Positions 1 through 7,119 of a DNA stretch of 20,428 nt are shown in pieces. The notes beneath the pieces were generated by a model, which was given only the letters and a program-made list of their open reading frames with translations, did no database searches and was not told the DNA's origin. The DNA comes from Kiritimatiellota bacterium (GTDB taxonomy: Bacteria > Verrucomicrobiota > Kiritimatiellia > RFP12 > UBA1067). Numbering within the stretch: the stretch's first letter is position 1; each line of letters starts with the position of its first letter. The stretch is taken from contig WRML01000005.1 of assembly GCA_009777165.1 (NCBI GenBank), forward strand, positions 1-20,428, written 5' to 3'. Both the position numbers and the translations under genes were made by a program.

Positions 1-519
1 GGGGAGGAGGGGGTCAGGGAGGCGGGGGTGTATGTGGCGGGCCTTCCCTATTTGTCGGAACAGGCGGGGGACGGGGTGTCGATCGGGGAGGACATCACGC
101 TGGGTGAGGCGGCGTCTTCGGGCATCTATGATGTCAGGATCGGCTGGGAGACCAGTTACGCCAGCCACGTCTATCACGACATGAAGGCGCGTCACGGGGC
201 GGAGCTGGAGCCCCCTGTGGGGCCGAAGGACGCCCAACAGCGGGCGAAGTGGATGGAGGCACCCGGCGGGGGCGAGGATCAGGAGCTGAACGGGCTGGTC
301 CTTTCGATATACTCGCAGGCCGTTCAGAACGCCATTGCCGGAATCGGTTCCGTCGGGGGCGGTGGGCAGCTTGCCAAACTTGCGAGCCGTCAGAAAACCG
401 CCGCTGTGCGGGCGGCCAGCCCACAGCGGGCTAAACAGGCGTTGGCGGCAAAGCTGAAGAGGTACGGTTTGGCCGTCAATCCGAACGGTGGGTATATGCC
501 CGCTTGGATGAGTAAGTAG
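1..519 (+). CDS. Putative phage minor capsid / head-tail joining protein (5' partial)
   Basis: The frame is open to the first base of the window, so the 5' end is probably outside. A GTG at 28 is in frame but need not be the start. The visible part has about 170 residues. A central segment (tyrosine-rich, YASHVYHDMKARHG, then AKWMEAP) resembles the small HK97 gp10-like or Minor_capsid_2 proteins, which carry a similar 'YA.YV...AR..WLE.A' arrangement and act at the head-tail joint. The position directly before a tail-terminator candidate and the major tail protein agrees with that role. The C-terminus is basic (AVRAASPQRAKQALAAKLKRYG). The last codons (S-K-stop) lie inside the heptamer repeat that follows, so the repeat supplies the stop codon. 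The family call is by pattern and gene order only. Confidence 0.6.
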   Translation, partial: GEEGVREAGVYVAGLPYLSEQAGDGVSIGEDITLGEAASSGIYDVRIGWETSYASHVYHDMKARHGAELEPPVGPKDAQQRAKWMEAPGGGEDQELNGLVLSIYSQAVQNAIAGIGSVGGGGQLAKLASRQKTAAVRAASPQRAKQALAAKLKRYGLAVNPNGGYMPAWMSK

Positions 520-753
520 GTGATAAGTAAGTAGGTGATAAGTCAGAAGTCAGAGGTCAGAAGTAATAGGTGATAAGTGATAGGTGATAGGTGATAAGTT
601 TCCAGAGCATTGCACTTATTACTTATCGCCTCTTACTTCTGACCTCTGACTTATCATCTATTACTCATCACCTATCGCCTCTTACTTCTGACCTCTGACT
701 TATCACCTATTACCTATCACCTATCACCTCTGACTTCTGACCTCTGACTTATC
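511..753. repeat. Long imperfect inverted repeat built of GTNANAR-type heptamers (element R1)
   Basis: Tandem 7-bp units (GTGATAA, GTGATAG, GTAATAG, GTCAGAA, GTCAGAG) run from 511 to about 599. Their reverse complements (TTATCAC, CTATTAC, TTCTGAC, CTCTGAC) run from about 614 to 753. The loop between them (600-613) contains AGCATTGCACTT. The arms could fold into a very long hairpin. The element fills nearly the whole gap between two plus-strand genes. A relative with the same heptamers and nearly the same loop sits at 15173-15361. The architecture resembles the short tandemly repeated repetitive (STRR) heptamers known from cyanobacteria, but this is a resemblance of form only. Confidence 0.9.
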
Positions 754-792
754 GGCGGCGTTGTTGAAAACGGGGGCCGCTGGTGGTAAAAC

Positions 793-1293
793 GTGCGCAT
801 GGGAAGGGTCAGCTATGGGGATTATATACTCCCGTCGTGCGCGAGCCAGCTTGCGAGGTTTTTGGGGGAGAAGAACCCGGCGTTCAAGCCGGGGGAGAAT
901 TTGTTTTTCAACACGGAGTGGGACCCGGTGGTGTCGTCCGGGCGGCGGGCGGTGGTGATCTTCGACGCGCATGACGAGACGCGGCGGCTGGGGCCGCTCA
1001 AGACGCTGTCGTCAGGGCCGTCGTGCGAGCGGAACGTGGTGTCGGTGGTGTCCTACGGGGGGTCGCCGGAGGAGAACGCGGAGGCGCTGGCGGCGGCGGT
1101 GAACGAGCTGTGCGCATGGAAGGATGAGGTGCTGGAGGGGTTCGCGCTGCATGTGCTCCTGCTGAGCGTGAACACGCTCGGGCAGCCGGTGCGCCTGGGC
1201 AAGGGCGTGAGCGGGGACGAGGCGAAGACGCAGCGGCTGCTGGTGCTCCGGCGGCTCCTGACGCCGAGGGATCGGGAGTGGAAGTGGGAGTGA
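793..1293 (+). CDS. Putative tail terminator / tail-completion protein
   Basis: A 166-residue protein with no motif I can name firmly. It is soluble, with no signal peptide or membrane segment, and has mixed alpha/beta character (AVVIFDAH, NVVSVVSYGG, ALHVLLLSVN as likely strands). Its size and place between the gp10-like connector and the major tail protein match the tail terminator (neck) protein of siphoviruses, which caps the tail tube and joins it to the head. The start is uncertain: GTG 793 has a weak GGTGG about 6 nt upstream, and ATG 799 is two codons later. The stop is followed at once by a composite intergenic repeat. The functional name is inferred from gene order. Confidence 0.6.
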   Translation: MRMGRVSYGDYILPSCASQLARFLGEKNPAFKPGENLFFNTEWDPVVSSGRRAVVIFDAHDETRRLGPLKTLSSGPSCERNVVSVVSYGGSPEENAEALAAAVNELCAWKDEVLEGFALHVLLLSVNTLGQPVRLGKGVSGDEAKTQRLLVLRRLLTPRDREWKWE

Positions 1294-1397
1294 TGGATTA
1301 ATTGGGAATTAGGAATTAGGAATTAGGAATCTCGATGGCAGTCGATGGCCGTCGACAACTGGAAACTGGAAACTAAAACCCCCTACTTCCTAACTTT
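1294..1397 (+). repeat. Composite intergenic repeat R2 (GAATTAG heptamers, TCGA decamers, GAAACTR tail)
   Basis: Directly after the stop come GAATTAG heptamers. TCGA follows at 1332, 1342 and 1352 (exact 10-bp steps, units TCGATGGCNG), then GAAACTG/GAAACTA heptamers to about 1376. CCTACTTCCTAACT at the end is the reverse complement of the AGTTAGGAAGTAGG heptamers seen in other elements. Unlike most elements this one does not run into the next start codon. About 90 nt of non-repeat sequence follow before the major tail gene. Confidence 0.85.
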
Positions 1398-1463
1398 TGC
1401 CCCCTGATTGTTGAATCTTTGCGCGGGGTGCCTGAAACTTGACGTTTTCGACAAACCGTAAAG

Positions 1464-1476
1464 GCGCCGTTGGCGC
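1464..1476 (+). promoter_or_regulatory. Small stem-loop abutting the Shine-Dalgarno of the major tail gene
   Basis: GCGCC-GTT-GGCGC is a perfect 5-bp stem with a 3-nt loop. It ends one base before the Shine-Dalgarno AAGGAG (1477-1482), which lies 5 nt from ATG 1488. A hairpin just 5' of a strong ribosome binding site could protect the mRNA of a highly expressed structural gene. The role is inference. Confidence 0.35.
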
Positions 1477-1487
1477 AAGGAGTGATT

Positions 1488-1979
1488 ATGAGTGATCCTG
1501 TTTTTGTGGCTATGAGCGGAACGGCGATTGGTTCCGCGAACCGTGACGTGCGAGAGCCGTCCGGCACCACGTTGCATTTCAAACCGGACGACGGCGAGAT
1601 CATCGGGTTCGATGTCATTGACCTGACGTTGCCCGACCTTTCGGCGACATCGTACAGTACCGTCTTGCTCGCCCAGCAGAAATGGGCGACGCAGGGTATC
1701 TCGCGCATCATCGAGGGGGGGCAGATCACCGCCACGATCGAGTGCCCCACGCCCGTGTACACGGAGCTGATGGAGCATATCGGCGAGCATGGCATTGCCC
1801 GCATCGAGGCGCGTCCGTTCATGGAGTGGCTTCAGTACCGCGTCGCGATCATGACCACGCCTGGCGGGACGTATACGAACGGGGACCGCGTGACGGGGAC
1901 GCTGACGCTGACGGTGACGAATTCCAGCGCGGACGGCAAATCGGAGATCGGGCCGATGTGGGGGGCGCTGGCTGCGTAG
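1488..1979 (+). CDS. Major tail tube protein
   Basis: A 163-residue protein. The start at ATG 1488 was chosen because AAGGAG lies 5 nt upstream; an in-frame TTG at 1470 has no such support. The sequence is beta-rich with small residues: FDVIDLTLPDLSATSYSTV, then ITATIECPTPVYTELMEHIG, and a C-terminal TYTNGDRVTGTLTLTVTNSS. This is the pattern of siphovirus tail tube proteins, which stack as hexamer rings around the tape measure protein and often end in a 'G.V.GT.TlkvtG' strand. Its place between a tail terminator candidate and the two chaperone frames is canonical. The stop is TAG, followed at once by element R3. Confidence 0.8.
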   Translation: MSDPVFVAMSGTAIGSANRDVREPSGTTLHFKPDDGEIIGFDVIDLTLPDLSATSYSTVLLAQQKWATQGISRIIEGGQITATIECPTPVYTELMEHIGEHGIARIEARPFMEWLQYRVAIMTTPGGTYTNGDRVTGTLTLTVTNSSADGKSEIGPMWGALAA

Positions 1980-2083
1980 GGAGAGTCAGGAAGTAGGGGT
2001 CGAGGGGTTAAGGTTTCGAGGGCCGTCGAGAGCCATCGGGGGCTGTCGAAACTAGTTACTGGCAACTAGTTACCAGTTACTCG
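1980..2083 (+). repeat. Composite intergenic repeat R3
   Basis: GAAGTAG-type heptamers are followed by GGGGTTAA. TCGA/TCGG then occur at 2016, 2026, 2036 (TCGG) and 2046 in exact 10-bp steps, and after that come CTAGTTACTGG-type units to about 2080. The 40-nt stretch 2004-2043 recurs without a mismatch at 9486-9525 and 11319-11358. The element fills the gap from the stop codon to the Shine-Dalgarno AAAAGGAG of the next gene. Confidence 0.9.
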
Positions 2084-2098
2084 AAAAGGAGACGGATG

Positions 2099-2569
2099 AT
2101 GAGTGAGAGGGATGGGAAAGTGGTGCCGCAGGCGATTACGGTACTGAGGACGTTGGGGGCGAAACCGCATTCGGTCCAGTACGGTGGCGACACGTATTAT
2201 TTCAAGAAGGACACCTTCTCGATCCAGAGGGCGCTGGCTGAGGAGCTGCGCATTCTGCGCGAACCTCTCGGGGTGGCGCCGGATGAGCCGGAGGACAAGA
2301 CCGACAAGGTTGCCGAGCTTCAGTACCTCAATGATTATGAGGACTTCCAGCTCAGGAGCAACGGGATTTCGGTCAGGATTGCGGCCACGGTCATGTTCCG
2401 CAAGCAGACGAACAGTAAGGGCGAGCTGCTGTATGAGAACTCGTCGGTGGAGGAGATCGAGGCGAACCTCACGGTCACGGACGCGCAGCGGTTCATGCTG
2501 GCCTACGGCGCGTTCCAGTCCAATCTGAATAAGGTGCCCGACGCGGTTGCCCGATTTCAAGGGGGATGA
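2099..2569 (+). CDS. Tail assembly chaperone, short (gpG-like) product
   Basis: A 156-residue acidic, helical protein (ALAEELRILREPLGVAPDEPEDKTDK; VEEIEANLTVTDAQRF) lying between the major tail protein and the tape measure protein. This is the slot held by lambda gpG and its equivalents, which chaperone tape measure folding and tail tube polymerisation. The Shine-Dalgarno AGGAG (2087-2091) is 7 nt from ATG 2099 and 4 nt from ATG 2096, so 2099 is preferred but 2096 is possible. The gene ends in CAA-GGG-GGA-TGA and overlaps a second frame that continues directly (see the frameshift site). The assignment comes from position, size and the overlapping frame, not from a residue motif. Confidence 0.75.
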   Translation: MSERDGKVVPQAITVLRTLGAKPHSVQYGGDTYYFKKDTFSIQRALAEELRILREPLGVAPDEPEDKTDKVAELQYLNDYEDFQLRSNGISVRIAATVMFRKQTNSKGELLYENSSVEEIEANLTVTDAQRFMLAYGAFQSNLNKVPDAVARFQGG

Positions 2570-3044
2570 GGGCTATCTCCTGACCTATCGCGTGGCTGAG
2601 GCGTTGGGGTGGTCGGCCGAGCGTGTGCAGGACGAGATGACGTCCGATGAGCTGATGGGGTGGGGGGTGTACCTGAACACGATCTTTTCGAGGTCGTTGC
2701 AGGAGGACCTGCGGACGGGATGGCTGATCTGTGCGATCAGGGGCATGTTGTCGAAGCCGGGGCATACGCCGAAGCTCAAGGATTGCCTGCCGCCGACGCA
2801 GCAGATGATGCGGGAGTTCTTTGCGGACAGCCGGGCGGCCGATCCGGTCGGGCAGAAGGTGGTGTTCGGGGCCGCGCTGGAACAGGCCAAGCGGAACACG
2901 AAGGAGCGCGAGCGGCTGTGGCGTGAGGGTAAGGTGATGCGGAACGGGCTGTATTTCGGCGAGGTGTGCGACAAGCCGGTCGGGCCGGACGCCGATTGGC
3001 ACCGGATGGGGGAGCTGGTGAAGGAGGCGGGAGTGAGGAGGTAG
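2547..3044 (+). CDS. Tail assembly chaperone, downstream (T) frame, probably made only as a frameshift fusion
   Basis: This frame is open after a stop at 2526-2528. Its only early start is TTG 2547, which has no Shine-Dalgarno sequence; the next is ATG 2638, deep in the frame. That is what is expected of the 'T' part of a gpG-gpGT pair, which is translated only after ribosomes shift frame near the end of the first gene. The protein part is rich in helices and tryptophan (YRVAEALGWSAERVQDEM, LMGWGVYLNTIF), then EQAKRNTKERERLWREGK. Lambda gpT recruits the major tail protein to gpG on the tape measure. The fusion would be about 315 residues. The stop TAG is followed at once by element R4, and the tape measure gene follows. 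Confidence 0.75.
   Translation: MPDFKGDEGYLLTYRVAEALGWSAERVQDEMTSDELMGWGVYLNTIFSRSLQEDLRTGWLICAIRGMLSKPGHTPKLKDCLPPTQQMMREFFADSRAADPVGQKVVFGAALEQAKRNTKERERLWREGKVMRNGLYFGEVCDKPVGPDADWHRMGELVKEAGVRR
2558..2569 (+). promoter_or_regulatory. Probable programmed frameshift site (+1 or -2)
   Basis: CAA GGG GGA TGA ends the G frame. The T frame lies +1 (equivalently -2) from it. tRNA-Gly on GGA with TGA in the A site could slip back two bases onto GGG (2562-2564), giving ..QGG-DEG.. Alternatively the GGG tRNA could move +1 onto GGG, giving ..QG-DEG.. Frameshifting between these genes is conserved in tailed phages. It is usually -1, and -2 was reported for Mu by Xu, Hendrix and Duda (2004). The choice between +1 and -2 cannot be made from sequence alone. 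Confidence 0.65.
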
Positions 3045-3180
3045 GAGTTTCCAGTTTCCAGTTGTCGATTCGGATCGAGACGGGTCGATACGAATCGATA
3101 ACTAGAAACTGGAAACTAGAAACTAGAAACTAGAAACTGGAAACTAGAAACTGGAAACTAGAAACTGGAAACTCCTAACT
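3045..3180 (+). repeat. Composite intergenic repeat R4 (large inverted repeat with four TCGA in 10-bp phase)
   Basis: Right after the TAG stop, CAGTTTC-type heptamers are followed by TCGA at 3065, 3075, 3085 and 3095, then GAAACTA/GAAACTG heptamers to about 3173. The left and right heptamers are reverse complements of each other. The core is also self-complementary: TCGATTCG pairs with CGAATCGA, and ATCGA pairs with TCGAT around GACGGG. Together they could make a stem of roughly 30 bp with a few mismatches. Element R5 has the same layout. Confidence 0.9.
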
Positions 3181-3182
3181 GA

Positions 3183-3200
3183 AAAAACCCGGAGGTTTTT
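3183..3200 (+). promoter_or_regulatory. Hairpin holding the Shine-Dalgarno of the tape measure gene
   Basis: AAAAACC and GGTTTTT form a 7-bp stem around CGGA, so the GGAGG (3191-3195) sits in the loop and the upper stem, 8 nt before ATG 3204. It could tune translation of the tape measure gene, whose product is needed in small amounts, or act as a weak attenuator. The A-run, G-run and T-run leader at other elements (for example AAAAAGGGGTTTTG) has the same outline with a shorter stem. Confidence 0.35.
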
Positions 3201-3203
3201 GTT

Positions 3204-6200
3204 ATGGCCGTAAGCGCGAACATAGGCAGTCTCTACGCGACGCTCACGCTGAATGCGAGGGCATATCAGGCGGAACTTCGGCAGGCCCAGCAGGCGACGA
3301 GGGCGGCGGCCGCCGGTATGAATCAGGCCATGATGGGGGCGGGGGCCGGGATGGCGATGTCGTTCTACGGGGTGACATCCGCCTTGAACGGTGTCGCGGC
3401 GTCCATCGGCGGGGCGGACCGGGCATTCCGTCAGTATGAGAACACGCTTGTGCGCATCAGCACCGTCACGGGGCGCACCGTCGGGTCGATGAACGCCCTT
3501 GTCGATTCGATGCGCAATGTGGCGGTGCAGTCGGCCACGTCGATGCAGGAGTTCTCCACGGCGATGTACCGTGCGGCGCAGGCGACGTTCACGCAGCCGA
3601 GGCAGATGAGGGACATTGCCGTCACGGCGGGGCGCCTGAGGGCGGCGTCCGGGGGTGAGATCGGGATGCGGGACGCGGCGGATTCGCTGTCGGTCGTGTA
3701 TAACGCGCTGGGCATCAAACCGTCCCGTGGCGGCGCCGTCTCGGACATCATGCTGAAGGGGCGCAACATCGGGCGGTGGGAACTGGGGCAGATGGTTGAC
3801 GTGCTTTCACGCCCGCTTGCCGTCGCGGGCTCGATGCAGCGGCCCGGCGCCAACCCGGAGGACACGCTGAGGGATTTGCTTTCCGTCCTCGCGACCGTCA
3901 CGCAGGGGGGTGTCTCGCGCAACATCGCGGGGACGGGCGTGCGGCGCGCGTATGAGCGGACGAACCTGCTCACCATGCAGGGGCAGCGGGGCGGTTTTCA
4001 AGGCATGGAGCTCATGCGGCAGTGGAAGTCGCGCGGGTTTGACACGCCGTCCGACGCGTTGCGCCAGCTGGGGCTTGTGGAATACCTGCTGGGGCTCCAG
4101 CAGATGACGGGGGGGTCGGCGGAACAGTTGGGCAGGCTCGGGTACGGGTCGCGCGAGATGCAGGTGATGACGTCGGCGATCCGGGGGGGCGGGGCGCCGC
4201 TGCGTGCCATGCGCTATCAGGAGATGGGTGACACGGAAGGGCTCACTGACCGGTACATGCGGACACGGGAGCAGCAGTACGAGTTCAAGCGCGAGAGGTT
4301 GGCGAAGCGGTGGGAAAACCTCCAGGTGAAGTTCGGCGAGGCGGCGCTCCCGGTGCTGGAGACGTTTGTCGCAGGCCTGGGCAAGCTGCTCGATGTGCTG
4401 TCGGCCATCAACCCGATGTTGCGGGCTGCCGTCTTGTTTGCCCCGACAGCGGTCGTCGCCGCCGGGATGTACCGCATGAGCCGGCTCATGCTCACGGGCA
4501 CTGCCTTCGGTACGCCGATATTCGGGGGTGCGTTCAAACCAAATGCAGCCAATGCGGCGACCATGGCGCAAGCGCAGTTGAATGCGCAGCGGCTCAGGAA
4601 TGCCGGTGCTCCGAGGGGGGGGTCGGTGTTCCCCGGTTCGTCGTGGGGGGGCACAACCAGCTTCAACCCGAATGCTTACAGCCAAATGGCTCAGGCGCAG
4701 ATGTTGGTCGCAAGTGCCCAAAGCGCGGCCGCTAAAAGTACCGCCGCGTTGAGAGTGGCGCAACAGCAGACCAATCTGGCGAACACGGCATTGGTTCAAC
4801 AAAAATTGTGGTCCGGTGCGGCCGGAAGCGGGAACATCTATTTGCCGTACCTTTCGTTGCAGCACATGGGTCGGCAGGTTGCGGAGAGACAAGCGGGTAA
4901 TGCGATGATGTCCGGTGCCCGTTTCATGCACACCAGAGCGGCGCAGATGGATGTCGCAAGAACGGCGCTCGGACAGCAGTATCTGCTCTATGGCAAATCG
5001 GGATATGATACCATGAGGCGGGTCGGTAACATCGGGATGGGAACGCTTGGGACCCCCGCTCTCACATCCGGTTTGTTGGCAAAGGCTCCGACCCCCTATG
5101 AGCAGTATTTGAATTTGTCGAACAGCATGAGGGGCAATCAGGCGGCGTTTCTCGGCACACACGGCGCACAGTATGCCGCCGCTCGTGTCGGCGGCATGGG
5201 TGCCGGCACAAACGCCATGGCTTCGGTTGTGGGAGGGGCGGCGACGGCCGCAACCGCATTGAAAGGGTTTGGCCTGGCTGTCGGGAGGGTTGTCGGCCCG
5301 ATTGCGGCGCTTACGGCAGTAATCTCAGCCGTCAGCAGCATTGCGAAAGGTATGGCGTCGGCAGGCGGCGGGGAAGGGAAACGCGAGGGGGGGTTGACTG
5401 ACATAACCAATGTGGGTGCAGAGACGCCGTTTGGTAAAATCGGCAGGTCTTGGGACAATTTCTGGGGGCGTGTCGGCGCTGGCGGGAAAGGGACTGAAGA
5501 ACTTGCCAAACAGCAAAGGATGGTCGGTCGTCTCCCCCCCACTGAAATCCCTGAATGGAAAAAACGCGGGTATTCACCATACGCTTTCAAAGGAGGGGAT
5601 GCGGCCAAAGACAAGTATATTCTCAATGAGATGATGGGGGACGCCTATTATTATCGTACTGCCACACTCGATGATGTGCTCGCGTATGCTTTGAAGGAAG
5701 AGGTGACTCCGGCACAGGCGGAGGAGTTCAAAAACGCGCACCCCGACATGAAGGGGGACGGCATCAAACAGATGATCAATCAGCTGCTCGAAAGCGACTA
5801 TCTTCAAAAAATCACAAACTTTGATAAGGTGCTCGCGAAACCCGGCGGGTTTAACCAGCTGGTGAGGCTGTTCGGGAAAGCGGTGACAAAATCGCTCAAG
5901 AGCGCCGCCGAGGCGTATGAGACCGCGACGGAGGCCGTGAATGAGGCCGCGTACGATCCGCAGTCGCTGTTCCGCGTGCTTGCGATGACGGAGCATCTGA
6001 AGACGGCGGGGAATCTGGACCCCTATTTGAACCACTGGGGCGAGCCGCCGCCGACGCAGGCGTTTCTCGGCCGGTTCAGTGAGGCGGTTGACAGGGACGT
6101 GAATAAACGCTACTACCCGGAGCGCGACCCCATAACCGGGCACTATACATTCTCAACGTTCAATAGGCCGGAGGATTGGCATCGGGAAATCACAGAGCGT

Positions 6201-6947
6201 TCCGTTGGGGCATGGGACCTTCCGAAATTCAGAGAGGACGCGAGGTATCAGTTGGAGCAGGGTTTCTTAGGGCCGGTCCCGATGTCGGAACACATGGATG
6301 CGCGGGTGGAGGAGGAGGCGCAGCGTCGGTTGGCTCAATACAAGAGTCCCCAGTCTGACATCACTTCATTCATGGGTCTGACGCCGGAGCTTCTGGCGGC
6401 GGAGGCTCAGATGGATGAGGAGAAGGCCTCCGAAAAGCGTATCGACCGGCTGATGGCGATGATCCCGAAGTTCCCGGTGATGACGGATGAGATGAGGCGG
6501 GCGTGGGTGCGGGAGGAGATGCCCTACCTTGACGAGGGCGCGATAGCGGAGAAAGCCGAACAGCTCGGGAGGCTCAACCCGAACGAGTTCGTGAGATGGT
6601 TTCCGGGTCTCACGGGCCCTCAGGGCGCGGATTTCTCGGCCGTCGGTTCGAGCGCGGCGTACAACGCGATAGCGCAGGGCTTGGCCCCGGAACCCGCCGA
6701 CGGGTTCGAGATACTGCGCGATAAGGTAGCGGAGCTTGATAACAACTTCCGCCTCAAGGCGGATGAGATAAACAAAACTGTACAGGAGATGCACCTTAAG
6801 CCGGAGGTGTTCGAGAAGTTTACGGAGAGCATCTCGCAGTTCGGCGGCAGCATGGGGGTGATGGATACGGTCGCGCAGACGTTCAAGCAGGCCGTCACAA
6901 ACCTCAACCTGCAATTGGCGTATAACGAGGAGCCGGGGGAGTTATGA
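3204..6947 (+). CDS. Phage tail tape measure protein
   Basis: A 1247-residue protein, by far the longest in the window and directly downstream of the two chaperone frames, as expected of the tape measure protein that sets tail length and is ejected with the DNA. Residues about 1-60 are a helical start rich in Ala, Gln and Arg (AYQAELRQAQQATRAAAAGM). Residues 75-390 match the TP901-type tape measure core (PhageMin_Tail-like: VRISTVTGRTVGSMNALVDS, then YNALGIKPS, LLSVLATVTQGGV). Hydrophobic segments lie near residues 400-425 (MLRAAVLFAPTAVVAAGMY) and 690-715 (VVGPIAALTAVISAVSSIA), typical of proteins that cross the cell membrane during DNA entry. The C-terminal half is charged. From about 4540 to 5880 the DNA is visibly less GC-rich and has fewer G runs than the flanks, suggesting mosaic origin. 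The Shine-Dalgarno GGAGG is 8 nt upstream. Confidence 0.93.
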   Translation: MAVSANIGSLYATLTLNARAYQAELRQAQQATRAAAAGMNQAMMGAGAGMAMSFYGVTSALNGVAASIGGADRAFRQYENTLVRISTVTGRTVGSMNALVDSMRNVAVQSATSMQEFSTAMYRAAQATFTQPRQMRDIAVTAGRLRAASGGEIGMRDAADSLSVVYNALGIKPSRGGAVSDIMLKGRNIGRWELGQMVDVLSRPLAVAGSMQRPGANPEDTLRDLLSVLATVTQGGVSRNIAGTGVRRAYERTNLLTMQGQRGGFQGMELMRQWKSRGFDTPSDALRQLGLVEYLLGLQQMTGGSAEQLGRLGYGSREMQVMTSAIRGGGAPLRAMRYQEMGDTEGLTDRYMRTREQQYEFKRERLAKRWENLQVKFGEAALPVLETFVAGLGKLLDVLSAINPMLRAAVLFAPTAVVAAGMYRMSRLMLTGTAFGTPIFGGAFKPNAANAATMAQAQLNAQRLRNAGAPRGGSVFPGSSWGGTTSFNPNAYSQMAQAQMLVASAQSAAAKSTAALRVAQQQTNLANTALVQQKLWSGAAGSGNIYLPYLSLQHMGRQVAERQAGNAMMSGARFMHTRAAQMDVARTALGQQYLLYGKSGYDTMRRVGNIGMGTLGTPALTSGLLAKAPTPYEQYLNLSNSMRGNQAAFLGTHGAQYAAARVGGMGAGTNAMASVVGGAATAATALKGFGLAVGRVVGPIAALTAVISAVSSIAKGMASAGGGEGKREGGLTDITNVGAETPFGKIGRSWDNFWGRVGAGGKGTEELAKQQRMVGRLPPTEIPEWKKRGYSPYAFKGGDAAKDKYILNEMMGDAYYYRTATLDDVLAYALKEEVTPAQAEEFKNAHPDMKGDGIKQMINQLLESDYLQKITNFDKVLAKPGGFNQLVRLFGKAVTKSLKSAAEAYETATEAVNEAAYDPQSLFRVLAMTEHLKTAGNLDPYLNHWGEPPPTQAFLGRFSEAVDRDVNKRYYPERDPITGHYTFSTFNRPEDWHREITERSVGAWDLPKFREDARYQLEQGFLGPVPMSEHMDARVEEEAQRRLAQYKSPQSDITSFMGLTPELLAAEAQMDEEKASEKRIDRLMAMIPKFPVMTDEMRRAWVREEMPYLDEGAIAEKAEQLGRLNPNEFVRWFPGLTGPQGADFSAVGSSAAYNAIAQGLAPEPADGFEILRDKVAELDNNFRLKADEINKTVQEMHLKPEVFEKFTESISQFGGSMGVMDTVAQTFKQAVTNLNLQLAYNEEPGEL

Positions 6948-7103
6948 GTTAGGAGTTATGAGTTAGGAGTGAGGAGTTAGGAAGTAGGAGTTTCGAGTTT
7001 CCAGTTTCCAGTTGTCGAGCCGGATCGAGACGGGTCGATACGAATCGACAACTAGAAACTGGAAACTGGAAACTCGAAACTCGAAACTAGAAACTGGAAA
7101 CTG
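6938..7103 (+). repeat. Composite intergenic repeat R5
   Basis: GAGTTAG, GAGTTAT and GAGTGAG heptamers start inside the last codons of the tape measure gene, so the repeat encodes its stop. CAGTTTC-type heptamers follow, then TCGA at 7015, 7025, 7035 and 7045 (exact 10-bp steps), then GAAACTR units. Heptamer arms on either side of the TCGA core are reverse complements, as in R4, to which the core is nearly identical. It ends in AAAAAGGGG, the Shine-Dalgarno region of the next gene. Confidence 0.9.
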
Positions 7104-7119
7104 AAAAAGGGGCTTTGCG

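Noticed and set aside
511..753. Heptamer arrays as a CRISPR array
   Set aside because: There are no unique spacers, the unit is 7 bp, and there are no cas genes.
1438..1466. TTGACG-N14-TAAAGG before the major tail gene as a promoter
   Set aside because: Spacing is too short and the -10 box poor. A promoter here is plausible for this gene but not shown by the sequence.
3807..5162. A 451-codon open frame antisense to the tape measure gene
   Set aside because: Its translation is Arg/His/Pro/Leu-rich low complexity without motifs, as expected of the complement of a GC-rich gene with G-rich codons, and it has no Shine-Dalgarno.
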